Positions 22,940-34,150 are shown, counted from the first letter of the stretch. The stretch: 64,000 bases of DNA from Pleurodeles waltl (GCF_031143425.1 NC_090451.1:666004508-666068507); one strand, 5' to 3'. A program made the numbers and translations. The notes: generated by a model from the letters alone, not told the origin.

Positions 22940-23590
22940 ATCCATCATTGTTTTTGTAATCTATTTATTTAAGTTTTACGGCCATTCATTTTAGGCAGTA
23001 ATATCCAGATACAGTTACGTCCACCCATCGGCATTATGTGGAAACACTTGTCTTCTTGAGATGCTTAGGCACATTGCGCAGTGAAGACATGGTACGGTCC
23101 ACAAGGCATTCAGCCCTTTTCCCCTTATCTCTGTCTGGAGGTCGTAGCATTGTCTCCCACCACTGGATCTAGCCCATAGTGAGTTCTCCACCATCCCCAT
23201 ACCTTGTGAACCTTAACGGGAACAGCCTTTAATACGATATATCACCTTTTCTGCCACCATATAGCAGTCCATCCCCCGCTGCCACTCCTGTAAGGAGAGT
23301 ACCTCCGGAGCACCACAGTGCCTCGCCATGTCCCTCTTGGCCACCACCATAGCTAGAGACCAAAAAAGGAGTTTGAATCATGGGATGTCTGTCACGTGGG
23401 ATCCCTAGCAGAACAAACTGCAGTTCAGGTGGAAGTGTGACTTCCAAGATGGCGGAGAGCTCTTTAAGAATTGTGGTCCACTATTATCGTATATGGGAGC
23501 CCTCCCAGATCGTGTGGATAAAGGTCCCCAAGTCTGTCCCACATCGCAGGCAGTGCGCAGCAAGCTTCCATCATTCTTAAAATAACAGAT
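22940..23590 (-). pseudogene. L1/Tx1-type ORF2 C-terminal fossil
   Basis: On the minus strand the 5' part (23570-23400) reads CLRCGTDLGTFIHTIWEG and later LPPELQFVLLG, matching the Cys/His motif and following helix of Tx1/L1 ORF2 C-termini. Across a frame change, 23360-23220 reads AKRDMARHCGAPE, LQEWQRGMD and MVAEKVIYR, the terminal signature of this clade. A stop follows, then MGMVENSLWARSS in another frame. The 3' flank ends in an A-rich stretch (complement of TTGTTTTTGTAATC near 22949). It is 5'-truncated near 23590. Confidence 0.75.
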
Positions 23591-24577
23591 GCAATCACTG
23601 CACAGTGGTGAATTGTGTATAAATGTACTTACAAGGAGGAGAAAATATACAGAAGCTGGGGCAGTGTTTTTCAGATATGAGGGGCGCTGTACAGCAACTG
23701 CTGTCCTCAGACCTTCATGAAAACAATCCTAATCCTGTATAACACCGGATCCCTACACTAGCCCTAACATCAAGCTAAAACTAACCTTTACAAAAAACTC
23801 TTAGCCTCGTCCACTCACATACTCAAATACTAGGTCCGATTCACCTGGTAATAACCCATTCCTCCCTGCCCTTTCCCCTGGGACCAACGAGGCAGGCCTG
23901 TAGTGTTTCTGCAGCTCTCATAATTCCAATGGACTGAATTGGTGGCAGCCGGCATCTTGCTGGGGCATGTTTTGTGCAACCGCTAGGTGGAGTTTGGAGT
24001 TGACTGAGGTTCTGGGTTGAGTTGACAGATGTTGGGTCAGCTCTGACACCTAGTGGCCATTATCAGTATAGCGGTAATATAGGTCTTAGTACAGTGGCAT
24101 TCAAACTGTGGAGTGAACCCTTTTAAGGCGCCAGCCCAATATGCTGGGACAAGACCAACAGGAGCTTATTCAGTCATTTTACAAGAGCCTCTGAAAAATA
24201 AATGCATTTTGCTGGTGTTTTTGCCTAAGAGCACTTTTGAAAGGGGAAATTGAACTTCATTACAATCTGTGAAAATCTAGATATGCCAATGTGGAAAAAG
24301 AAAATGTAACACTGAAGATCCTTTTCTTGCCAATATTTCTTAGACAATATAAATGTGATGTTTCCCTGTAATTCCTAAGATGTTTTGACGCCCTTGCTTG
24401 CAATATTTTATTGCACAAAAATATGGTACATATTAGGTCTGTGGTTAGCCAACACCTTTTGATTTGACTAAAGTTATGTAACTATTCTCAGGGAACCTTG
24501 CTGCAGAAAGCAGCTAAAGCTCTATCATGGAAATTACAGAGGAGAATACGAAAGTACCAGGTGAATATACTTCTGCG
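23591..24577. other. Unassigned
   Basis: No gene is recognised. CAGTGGCATTCAAACTGTGG at 24091 resembles a Charlie-like hAT terminus, but no matching right end is found. Confidence 0.45.
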
Positions 24578-24733
24578 CAGGGCCACTGAAATTATGCGAT
24601 TTTGTGGGTGCAACATTTTCTGTATAGTTATGGATTTTCTGCATTTGCCACATATTTTTTTCTAGCAGCAATATTTAGGTAACTGCTGTATAATTTGGTC
24701 CTCCCTGCCACATAATTCCAGTGACCCTGTTTA
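24578..24733 (-). mobile_element. hAT-like non-autonomous element, copy C (internally deleted)
   Basis: Left end CAGGGCCACTGAAATTATG and right end CATAATTCCAGTGACCCTG are 19-bp inverted repeats with two mismatches. The interior, in reverse orientation, retains the AATTATGTGGCA-like and GGAGGACCAAATTAT blocks of copies A and B, but the middle is missing. No 8-bp duplication survives. This copy defines the family's termini best. Confidence 0.7.
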
Positions 24734-26178
24734 CCGGGTCTTTTCGCCAGTCCTGCTCACCCAATAGTCTATTTTTGTGTCATTCATATTTTTCTTCTTC
24801 CCACTACTGAATGCAGCATGGGGCAACTGGTCAGCCCAATTTAAATATTGTAATGCTTCAGTGTGAGAGATATCTGCACAAAAAGTAGTCCCTTCAGTGC
24901 CAGGAACTAATGACAATGTTTGCTTTTTATACCAAAAAATGTTTTTGCTTTTAGCTGTTTTTTTGACCGACGAGGGGCCCAGCAGCTTTCCCAGCAAACA
25001 CGTTTGTAAAAACAATGAAAAACAAGCAGTGACAAACCCAAAAGGCTGGCCATCAATTACTTATAAATAATGCCTTCAACTATAACCTCATGTGCACAAA
25101 ACCTTACACTTAATAATTGTGAGAAAACAGAATGAAGGGCTAAATTATTTTGCATGAAAGATCATACCGCAAAGACCGAAACCAATTCCGTAATGACACT
25201 TTGTGGCCAGTTGCAGTATGACATTAACTGAGGTCTTGGAGAAAGCTGACAAACAATTGCAGCAGTGAATCTTAGCCCGGGGCCAGAGTATAACATTGGC
25301 TGGAAGCTTGAAGTGGTCACTTGCCCCAAGCTATCTAGTAACACCTACTGGCCAGCCGGATTAGGCATTGGCAGACTTCCCTCAATGTTCCCTGTCATGT
25401 TGGCTGGAGTAGAAAAATTATGCCTCCTGTAAATAACAGGACTTGCTTGACCAGAAGTCAACACTTGCATTCAGGTCAAACCTGGCCAATAGACCCTCAC
25501 AGCTATGGTGGCCTCTGCTGTAAAGAACTCAGTGGCAGACCTATCTAGGCCTTCTACACAGGCATGTCGCAGGCTCTTGGAGAGTTCTCCACTTCTCAAG
25601 GCCCCTAACTCTCTCCTAAGCCTTTGTGTACATGTGAGCCAACAAAACATGCCAAATTTGACTTAAATTTTGTGGAGCATTCCTACGGGTTACACCACCT
25701 ATTGCGAGATTCTCAGAACCTCCAACGAGTTCAGAAGCAGAAGCAGAAGGTACCAGTTGCATCGACATACGAGAAACTGCAAACCCACTAATATTACCTT
25801 GGGACCTCAGCTGCAGAAACAGGTAAAATCTCCAGAGGAAACTATAATGGTGAACGGGAAGATCAAGAGGGATCAGACCCTGAACTACCAGCTTCTGATT
25901 AGTATGAGGACCCCCAGCGTACCACGTATAATCTCCCTGTAGCACCCACTCTCCCACTATGAAGTTCCCTGTCCCCTCTGGATTGGTAACTCTGGTAGGC
26001 AAGGAGTTACTAGGAGGATTACCAGACTATTCACATGAACTTCAATTCACCAAAAGGCAAGGGGTAGAGGCAGTGACATCACACAGCATTTCACCTTTAC
26101 GTTCACTAACAGACAAGACACATGCTCACATATACACACAATCTCTCACATTAACACACGCTTGTCTGTATGTATGCA
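24734..26178. other. Unassigned; 129-codon minus open frame 25616-26002
   Basis: No domain is recognised. The minus frame 26002-25616 (128 residues, with QGDYTWYAGGPH and two Ser/Ala-rich stretches) stays open while another frame on the plus strand is also open for 90 codons. I considered a retroelement envelope-like or LTR-internal remnant but cannot support either. Confidence 0.4.
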
Positions 26179-26367
26179 CAGTGCTTCAAATGGATACATA
26201 GAAGGGCAGTACTCACTTACTAGAGTACCTGTTTGCTGTTGAGAAGTGCCAGTACTTTCCCATTAAATGTATTGCAGCAGTGCTGGGAAGAGCTGTTACT
26301 CTCCCTTCCAAATTTAAAGAAGTGCAGGTACTCAGTACAGGACAGTACCTGCTCATTTCAAGCACTG
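26179..26367. mobile_element. Short hAT-like MITE with worn target duplication
   Basis: Ends CAGTGCTTCAAATGG and CATTTCAAGCACTG are inverted repeats. Flanks TGTATGCA (26171-26178) and CACATGCA (26368-26375) agree in five of eight bases, all differences being transitions, consistent with an aged 8-bp duplication. At 189 bases it has no coding capacity. It resembles the CAGTGCTTAATTTG group but with a diverged terminus. Confidence 0.7.
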
Positions 26368-27450
26368 CACATGCATACAACATTCATTTAAAAGCTTTTG
26401 TTTCTTACCTCCGCTGCCAGGGAGAGTCATATTCCACCTAACTGCACTCCAATTTTTATTACACTGACAGTTAAAATTAAAATTCACCATTAGCATAATC
26501 AAAAAATGACAAAAGCAAGGAGATTGGCGCCCCAACTGATGTCCATAAAGATGAGCTTCCTCTGTGTTCCTGGCACGGATTTTGCCAACTCAGAGGCCAG
26601 GGGTTTCAAATGCAGTGCCAAGGGTTGCAAGGGGCAGCTGTGACCCTGAGGTGACCCCCTAAATGACGTCCATGATACTTATAATAGGGACCTGTGTTTC
26701 TACCAATATTACATTACTTTTTTACAATAGGATCAGCGCACCACTCGCCCTGACCTGTATACCTAAAGCTGTGTTCTGGCTGCAGTAGAAGCGAGTCCCT
26801 CTCCCTCTAGGCGCTATAAAGTTCTGGCCAAGCATTCGGTAGCAACCAGAAAACCTTCAAAGGCCAGAACAATACCACTATCAAAAGCGCACTCCAGCAT
26901 CATCTCCTCCATTTCTTCTGCCAGTCAGAGAGAAAAGCCGACTGAGAAGAAAGACTTCCCCTGGCGACAAAAAGGCGGGAGCGGAGGCCGGAGCTTGGGA
27001 TGAAAGGCCCGAGCAGTCAGTCTGGCCTACGGGGATCGTGAGGCGGATGCACTTGTCTTGCGAGGTCCTTCCCTCGTCTCTGAATCTTCAAGTGGGTGAC
27101 CGGCTCCCCTCAGGCTTCAGAGAGAGGAGATGAAGGCTGGAAACGCAGGACCCTACGTAGAGACTGCTGGCAGCTCTGCTGGGTTTACAAGAAGCAAAGC
27201 ACTACCGGAAATGCCTAGTGCAGTGACTGGTGCCTCTGAAAAGCCAGCTGAGCTGGAATGGAGTTTCACTTGTTTTGGATGGTGCCCCTGGAGGCAGTGG
27301 CATAACACAAAATGATGCCCACACCCTGCAAAATGTGTCGAGGAGCACCTTCATTTCCCATATCTCACAGATATTCATTGGCTTTGGGCTGACTGAGGAC
27401 CACCTGATGGTTCAGGGACCACCCTGCGCCACAAGAGCTGCAGTCCGTCG
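26368..27450. other. Unassigned; GC-rich patch 26930-27250
   Basis: A 9-bp inverted repeat, GTTCTGGCC and GGCCAGAAC, lies at about 26820-26873. The patch 26930-27250 is GC-rich with several CpG sites but has no recognised gene start or coding domain. Confidence 0.4.
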
Positions 27451-27891
27451 CAGGGGGAAGGGGAGACAAATAATAATAAAAAATAAAAACAATCACTTAC
27501 CTCCTCCACCGCGCAACATTCCATCCACTCTGCTCTGCTCCTCATGGCTGTAGGCACAGGCTCCCAGCATGAGGCAAATCCTGACGCTGCTCAGAGCAGC
27601 ATCAGGATTGGCTGGGTGCCTGCACAGGCTCTCTCTAGCCCAGCACTGGAGAGAGCACTATGCACATGTGTGTTTGGGTGGCCCGAGATGGCCTGCCAAC
27701 ACACCTATTCTGAGGGGGAGTGCACTCCCCCTCAGGGCACATCACCCCCGTGGCCCGCACCTTTTCCCAAAACACGATCATAAACACAGTTTATGATATT
27801 GTATTTTGAGTAAAAGGTTTGCAGCTGCTGCTGGTGGGGGGGTGAGGGGAGCGGGCGAAGCTCCTCTGCCCCTATGGAGAAGCCGCCCCTG
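27451..27891. mobile_element. Probable hAT-like MITE
   Basis: The right end GAAGCCGCCCCTG at 27879-27891 is the reverse complement of a CAGGGGCGGCTTC terminus typical of hAT elements. The proposed left end CAGGGGGAAGG at 27451 pairs only over its first six bases. The interior (AATAATAATAAAAAATAAAAA, then TTACCTCC, then a GC-rich block with AGGATTGGCTGGG) matches my memory of a newt element. The left boundary is uncertain. Confidence 0.4.
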
Positions 27892-29039
27892 GCTGCAGTG
27901 TTCTTTATAACAGTGGCAGCCGGTAATCACTCACACCCATTCATTCACAAACACACACCTACTCACAACACGCACTAACAAATACATATACATTCAAACA
28001 TGCATGTACCAAACATTAAAAAAAAAAAAAAACGTACTTTAAGAGCATTAGCTCTCTGAAAGTGCAGCCTCGGAGATCCCAGGAGGTTTGGAACTGCTGC
28101 CTTTGAGAGAAGGCAGCAGTCCCAAGCGTGTCAGAGTTGGATGGGGTCAGCGAGATTGCTGACCCCCCCCACTCCACTTTGTGACGAGGTGTTACTGATT
28201 GACACTCTGCCCTGGGCATAAAGGGCTTAAAACTGAAGCATTCAGGTCCAAAGAAATTGATGACATTTTCCCTCATCATGAGGGGGAGGACCTCGAGGTG
28301 CCTTGCCAGGCTGAAGAGGTCCCATCCTCAGGAGCTGTGACTTCTTCAGCCCAGCAAAGTTCAGCTCAAGCAGCCAGGAATCTGCGCATTTAGTGCCTAT
28401 CTAGCTCCTTGCTACCTGACCTGAACCAGAAGAGTGTCTGTTAGGCTGACGTTTGTCCATACTGGCAGCCACTGTTCATGTCAGGAAAAAGGTGGGGGGC
28501 GTAGCCCATCAGCATGTCAGGATGGGCTGTTGCTGCTTTATAACACCCTCTCTGATGGGGCAGTTGGGTTGGGAAGAGTGAATCTCAACAGGATGGTGCC
28601 TCGGAAAGGCCTGTTGGTTTGGGATGGAGTCAGTCACATGTCAGACAGATATCACTGAAAGCGCAGTGAGGACTGAGTAAAGGCCAGCAGGACTGAAGCG
28701 GACCCATTCATATGTCAGATCAGTACCTAGGATAGACATTTATAGCTGAGCTGGAATTTACCATCTGTCGGGTTGTCTGAAACAAGAGTCAGAGCGACAG
28801 ACCCGATACACTGGGCTACATCGGGTATGAAAAGCATGGATAAAATATTTGAATATTTTAATACCTGTGCTATATTCCGCTTTTACGACTTAAGTAAACT
28901 ATTATTCATAATAACACCTAACTTCTACTAACTTTTTAATTCACCACTAAAAACTGCAGGAAATGTTTTGTAAGAGCCCAGGTCTACCCCAATAATCAAC
29001 AATAACTAATAACCACTGGCTTAACCACTAACTTTAGAT
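27892..29039. other. Unassigned; A run and possible further DNA element
   Basis: A run of A lies at about 28018-28032. The opening CAGTGGCAGCCGG at 27914 could be another hAT-like end, but no matching partner was found. No gene is recognised. Confidence 0.4.
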
Positions 29040-29135
29040 TACAGAGTAGTGTGCTATCCATCACGAAGCACTTCCACGCCCCATCAAGGGGAGTAAACGC
29101 TATATAAATGCAATTTTGATACAATGCAATATTGC
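29040..29135 (+). repeat. 3' tail of an L2/CR1-type retrotransposon or CORE-SINE
   Basis: GTAAACGCTATATAAATGCAATTTTGATACAA at 29092-29123, preceded by an AAGCACTT stretch, matches the GCGCTATATAAATG tail shared by L2-like LINEs and their SINE partners. No coding upstream is recognised. Confidence 0.5.
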
Positions 29136-29449
29136 ACCAAGCAAGGGCCTGAGACGTCTGCTAGCTGCAGGCCCTGTCAAAATGTAGGGAAATAAGTTTT
29201 GCCCCACAAGCACATTTAAAACCAGTTAGGCTTTTTTTTTTTGCATGTTTGACTTTGCTGCAGAATCTAAGATCATTATTCATGTATAGCAGTAAGTGCA
29301 ACCCACTGTCGCAGCTCACTAGTAAATCTCCCAACGTCTTCCCCCCTCCCCCAATACTTACCCTGATCTCGACAATATACACCATCAGTCCCATGGATTC
29401 TTCTATCCCATTGTGCAACTGGATAACCACGAATGCCCTCATTATTCCT
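29136..29449. other. Unassigned
   Basis: No gene or repeat is recognised in this spacer between the LINE tail and the 48-bp minisatellite. Confidence 0.5.
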
Positions 29450-29830
29450 ATAAGTTCCATACCTTCAGTGACAGTGAAGCTCTCACACGCTTCCATTGTC
29501 TGGCGCTCAATTTAAGTAAAGGGTTCCTGCTTTTTGCCAGCGTCTGGTCCCTCAAATGTAATCATAAACTTATTCTAACCAGCTGCCATTGTCTGGGTCC
29601 CCTCATTTTAATACCCAATGGGGTCTGACCTGCCAGTGTGTCTGGGTCCCTCTTTTTAAACGAATTCAAGGCTCTGACCTGCTACCAGTTGACCAAGACC
29701 ACACTTCAAGTAACAGCGAGGTTGTAGCGTCCTTTCGCTGTCTGGCCTTTAATGTTACGGCAGCAAGGTTCTGCCATTCTGCCAGTTTCTGTGGTCCCAC
29801 ATTTTTATTATTGTAGGGCTTTAGTATGTG
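29450..29830. repeat. Degenerate ~48-bp minisatellite
   Basis: TGTCTGG-like anchors occur at 29497, 29541, 29590, 29639, 29739 and 29787, spacings of 44, 49, 49, 100 (two units) and 48. Units also share GGTCCCTC and GCTCTGACCTGC-like words. About seven or eight decayed units are present. Confidence 0.65.
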
Positions 29831-30049
29831 AGCACATTGTTTCAGTCTTAGTTCTTAATAATGGGATGCTTCTGGACTGTTGGTAGTGCATGTTGGCATG
29901 GAGAAAGCATGGCACGCTGGCCCCTGTTGTGGAGATGGGTTGCATCACTGGGGCTTGTTACATATCTGAAGGAATTACTCTAATAGTCCTAGTAAGCCAT
30001 GGTACAAGGCCACCTGTCAGACTAGTGCCCCAATAAGCCACTAGACATG

Positions 30050-30610
30050 GGGCTGTATTAAGCATGCAGCACACTTTCTCTGTTGGCTCCATAGGCAGGG
30101 GCAATGAACCCTATTACAAAGAATGCACTGCCTGCAGGGCAGCTGTGAACTTGTGCTGCCCTCGAGGCAGCGCATTCAAGTGAAATACGGAGCGGCTGTT
30201 TCAAAGCAGCTCAGTGTTTCACAGTGCAGGTGGCATCGCGTTTGCACTGTGGAGAGGGGAGGAGGATCCTCTTGAAGTGAGTGACTGCAGGGGGATACCG
30301 CGGGGGTCCATAGGATCTCTCTCCCCTCCAGAGGGCCGCTCAGTGCACCTCCTAAGGACATGCAACTCTGCAGTTACATCCATTATACGACATGGACGCA
30401 GAGATAAAGTGATTCCCTCATTTGCATGGGGCCATGCTCCCATGCAAATGAGGGAACACCCTCTAAAGATTGCACTGGTGCTACATGTGCCAGCACTATC
30501 TGTAGTACAGAAGGGAACACACAGGCACCTGTGCCCCCTTCTCTAATACCACTGTGTTGCGGGCACACACGTCCACTGTACCCCTAGGGTGCAATGTATA
30601 ATACAGGCCC
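30050..30610. mobile_element. Hairpin-rich MITE-like element with octamer palindrome
   Basis: The left end GGGCTGTATTA and right end TAATACAGGCCC are inverted repeats with one indel. Inside are consecutive hairpins: 30121-30143 with 30155-30177 (23-bp arms, three mismatches), CACAGTGC with GCACTGTG near 30220-30245, and a perfect 18-bp pair at 30413-30430 and 30439-30456 around an 8-base loop. The last contains ATTTGCAT in one arm and ATGCAAAT in the other, the POU octamer motif in both orientations. No protein is encoded. Confidence 0.6.
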
Positions 30611-30613
30611 TGG

Positions 30614-31535
30614 TGTGCAATCATACATTACTCAATGTGGAGTCAGCAGGTAGAGGGTCTTCGCACAGGACCCAAAGACTGAAATTCTGCCTTCAGGTAC
30701 TCTGGGACCTTCTGCAGCCTGTGCAGTACAGTGCCTGCAGTATATGGTTCTGTGTCAGAATATCACTAGCAAAATTAATATTATCTGACAAATATAATGC
30801 TCTAAATATCAATTTTCAAAATATCTTCTGAATGTGTGCAGATCTTTTATGATTCCAAGTGGGTGATATTTTTGTGGATGATACTTGGGATTCAATGTAT
30901 GTGTCACATGATATTTGGTCCACAATGTTCTGGTACCATAGCAAGTGTATCTCTTCCGGGACAGGGGCGAGCGGAACTCTGAGTTTCACTCTGCAGAATT
31001 CAGCAGTTCCATAAAAACGTAGTAAGATTCTGTGGAGTTCCGCCAACAGGGACAGAAATATGCATGTGGCGCTGCAATTTAGAACCAGAAGCGTGAGCAG
31101 AGCTGAAAATCAGTGCGAACAGCACCACGTGTTGTGCAAGAACTCATGGCCATTACAGTTGATTTTGCTTCCACTCAAGTAGGAAATCATGCAGCAACTG
31201 GCAAAATTGGGCGGGAACTCTGCATTACAACAGTAACGTGGAGTCACCAAATTCTACCAGTTCATCGTTCCGTCCACTGCTATTCTGAAATACGTATACT
31301 CCACTGCACTGGCTTACTACAGTGATGCCTTTTAATGAAGGGTGTGATTGAGGCAACTGTTGATAATGAGTTTCCTAATATCTTTATACATGACGGCAGG
31401 TGACAGGATGTTGTTTTGTTGATGGACCCAAATTGGCCAAATAGAGTACCTTCAGCCCCTTCTCATCATGAACCACAAAGAGAGCAATCACTGGTACCAT
31501 GCCCACAATCGGCATGTGGACCCTATACCCAAGGC
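30614..31535. other. Unassigned
   Basis: No gene, RNA or repeat is recognised. Confidence 0.5.
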
Positions 31536-31942
31536 TACTGGAATTATGTGGCAGTGGAGGACCACATTATGCAGCAGTGTTGACTAAATTATGAGGCAAG
31601 AAAACATAAATGATGCGTAACACAGTACATTTTGTGGTCGTTTTACTTCACTATTTTGTTGTTTGCACACATGTTAACACTGCCTGGGCAAAGATTTCAC
31701 ATCATTTGTTCCAGATTAACACCCTTAAACAGCAATAAACAACCCAAAGGGGACCAGTCACATCTGAGGAGGTCTTTCCACTGTGTAGCAATGTGTTGCT
31801 GCCTTTATAATACCTTTTGATACATTTTAACATTAATATCGGCAGATTATGCAGTAACTGGTCGATTTTGTGGCAAATGTAGCAAAACTTTAATAATGCA
31901 GAAAACGCTTCAGCCACAGAATCACGTTTCCAGTGGCCCTAC
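31536..31942 (+). mobile_element. hAT-like non-autonomous element, copy B
   Basis: It shares with copy A the order GGAATTATGTGGCA, GGACCA-ATTATG, TTTTGTGGTCG, CACTATTTTGTTGTT, CATGTTAACACTGCC and a terminal CCAGTGGCCCT. Its ends are worn and no clear 8-bp duplication remains. It lies directly upstream of the RT fossil that begins near 31960. Confidence 0.65.
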
Positions 31943-31959
31943 CTAGTGTCATGCATATG

Positions 31960-32890
31960 GCAAAGAAAATGTGAACTTTGTCCCTTTCGGCCTTAAGTTC
32001 ATTAAGGCTCATCTCTGGAAAGGTATTGTTCCTGGTAACCTCAAAATTTGACAAGTCAGTCCTCGGGTGAAGAAACTTTATGCTAACCCTAACATTGCTG
32101 AAAACTTCAGACCTGTTGCAGGCCTTCAATTCTTTACTTAAATTTAGGTAAAATGAGTAGTTAGCAGATTAATGACAATGGGCCTGATTCTAACTTTGGA
32201 GGACGGTGTTAAACCGTCCCAAAAGTGGCGGATATACCACCTACCGTATTACGAGTTCCATAGGATATAATGGACTCGTAATACGGTAGGTGGTATATCC
32301 GCCACTTTTGGGACGGTTTAACACCGTCCTCCAAAGTTAGAATCAGGCCCTATATCTTCATGCATTAGCTCACAGGTCATTATCAATCAGATTTCGGATC
32401 TGGACCTAGCATAGAAACAAGTTTACTCACGATCGTCAATGACCAACTCCAATCCCTATATTAAAGAGGCCGTAGCTTACACTACTGAATCTCTCACCAG
32501 CCTTTGAACGGGTAGGCCATGCCATTCTCTGCCCCCTCATACATGAACTTGTGGGCTCGGACGAAAACGCTCTCACCTGGTTCAGGGTCTCGGTAAGAAA
32601 CCAGATCGGGGTAGCTGCGTTTCACACCCACTCATCTGGCCCGAAAGCATCTCTGATGTAAGTGATCTCTAACACACAAAAGAACTGAATTTTTCATATT
32701 ATCCCCATACAAAGCTACAAACTTCCCAACAACTAGACTAACCACCTAACAGCATTGTTATGTATCTTAAAATTAACACAAGGGCTAATTCCTTGTGTCT
32801 CACAGTGCATTCAAAACTTAATCTTGATGGCAATATCAAAACAAAAGTTAAAAGTGCCCATTACCACTTAGGTATAGGGAGCCCCAGAAA
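31960..32890 (+). pseudogene. L2/CR1-type RT fossil interrupted by a foldback MITE
   Basis: Before the MITE, 32070-32140 reads NPNIAENFRPVAGLQFF, matching the NYRPVSNLPFLSK motif of LINE RTs. After it, about 32400-32445 reads SIETSLLTIVNDQLQSL (the HSTETALL motif), and 32495-32650 reads AFERVGHAILCPLIHELVG and ALTWFRVSV, matching the SAAFDTVDH...LGI-G-AL-WF region. A further likely match, SKLNLDGNIKTKVKSAHYHL, lies at about 32814-32873. Stops and frame changes are present. The frame is cut at 32179/32351 by the 171-bp foldback. Confidence 0.75.
32180..32350. mobile_element. 171-bp foldback MITE with perfect 77-bp arms
   Basis: Bases 32180-32256 and 32274-32350 are exact reverse complements over 77 positions, separated by a 17-base centre (TCCATAGGATATAATGG). 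The ends are GGGCCTGATTC and GAATCAGGCCC. It has no coding capacity and would depend on a transposase elsewhere. The absence of any mismatch suggests a recent insertion or active homogenisation of the arms; the copy at 15526-15696 has decayed arms. It sits within an RT fossil. The flanks (ACAAT and TATATC) do not give an unambiguous duplication. Confidence 0.95.
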
Positions 32891-33323
32891 CTTCCATCTA
32901 GAAATTATCTTCAACAGTCCTAGTAAGAGAAAGCAAATGCAACAGAACAACACAATTCATAGGCTTCCCCGAGAACTCATTTGCACTCAATAAACATTGG
33001 CAACAAATTTGTTAACATTTTAGTATCTAAATCCTCTCTAAACTGACTACCTATTGAGGTGTAATGATGCACTTACAAGCCCATCTGCCTCACTTCCAAG
33101 GCAATACACTTGGACACACCCCCACAAACCCTACCACATCCACTGTTCATCTCTGCAGGCAACAGATCTTCAAGAAGCCAATTAATTATTTCTTGCAAAA
33201 CCTCCAAGTTCAAACAGAGCTCTACCTTAAATCTCTACTTTGCTGCAATATGCCTAAGATCTGAAGCTTTCTGGGTAGCCAATTTTGCTTTCCTAATTGC
33301 CTAGTGATCATTATGACACTGCC

Positions 33324-33327
<4 letters not shown>
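32891..33327. other. Unassigned
   Basis: No reliable RT motif or other feature is seen between the RT fossil and the TA microsatellite. Confidence 0.45.
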
Positions 33328-33382
<55 letters not shown>

Positions 33383-33390
33383 TATATTTT
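33328..33390. repeat. (TA)n(CA)n microsatellite
   Basis: About 21 TA repeats are followed by five CA repeats and a short TATAT tail. The minus-strand open frame through it is a run of Tyr and Ile codons. Confidence 0.95.
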
Positions 33391-33629
33391 ATTATTGTAT
33401 TAATTGTTCTATATCTTACACTGACATGCCCTGACACCTTTCATGAAGGTCAAGCCAGTCCCACATAAAAACAAATACATAAAATAACAATTCCACTGGG
33501 AATTAAACCCCTTGCCAAAGGGTAGCTGGTTGCCCACCTGTTTCATGTATTAAGGAAAAGACAATCACCCCTTCACATACACCTGTTAGCTTGGTGTGAA
33601 TGGTACATCAATAAGCAGGACAGTCAAGG

Positions 33630-34030
33630 CAACAAATCCTTTACTGGATCCCCATAGACAAGAGGATCACATTCAAGCTCCTCACCCACGCACACAAGGC
33701 ACTCCACAACACCGGACCAGCATACCTGAACAACAGCCTCAGCCTCTACACCCCCACCCGCCAGCTCCGCTCCACAAACCTTGCCCTCGCCGTCGTTCCC
33801 TGCATCCAACGAAAGACCTCCGGAGGCAGATCCTTCTCTTACCTCACCGCCAAGACCTGGAACTCCTTCCCGACCAGCCTACGGCAGACCCAAGACCTAC
33901 TCACCTTCAGAAGACGCCTCAAGACCTGGCTCTTCGATCAGTAGCAGCTCCCCCCTCACCCCCCTCCAGCGCCTTGAAACCCTCACGGGTACGTAGTGCG
34001 CTTTATAAATATTTTGATTGATTGATTTGT
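33630..34030 (+). pseudogene. L2-type retrotransposon 3' end with intact C-terminal frame
   Basis: From 33642 to the stop at 33942-33944 one frame stays open for 100 codons and reads YWIPIDKRITFKLLTHAHKAL, LNNSLSLYTPTRQLRS, KTSGGRSFSYLTAKTWNSFP and FRRRLKTWLFDQ, the C-terminal domain of L2-like LINE ORF2. The 3' UTR ends GTGCGCTTTATAAATATTT followed by TGATTGATTGATT, the short tail repeat of this clade. It is 5'-truncated at about 33630. The intact frame suggests a younger copy than the one at 2870-3480. Confidence 0.88.
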
Positions 34031-34150
34031 GTAGCAACACCGCCCCCTGATGAAATTGGTAAAAACTCCACCTATTGCCACCCAAGGCAAAGATCCTTCA
34101 TGCAGCAACACTGCCACCCGGTGGGATTGGTAAAAACTCCACCTATTGCC
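34031..34150. repeat. Two ~49-bp direct repeats, 71-bp period
   Basis: GTAGCAACACCGCCCCCTGA... at 34031-34079 and GCAGCAACACTGCCACCCGG... at 34102-34150 both end in TTGGTAAAAACTCCACCTATTGCC. The two lie immediately after the L2 tail. Confidence 0.8.

Noticed and set aside
24091..24110. Charlie-type hAT element
   Set aside because: A left-end-like word is present but no matching right end or duplication was found.
25616..26002. Retroviral envelope remnant
   Set aside because: Only a vague W-x-GG resemblance; no signal peptide, cleavage site, transmembrane segment or neighbouring retroviral domain is visible.
33596..34021. 141-codon His/Pro-rich protein
   Set aside because: It is an out-of-frame shadow of the L2 ORF2 C-terminal frame at 33642-33944.
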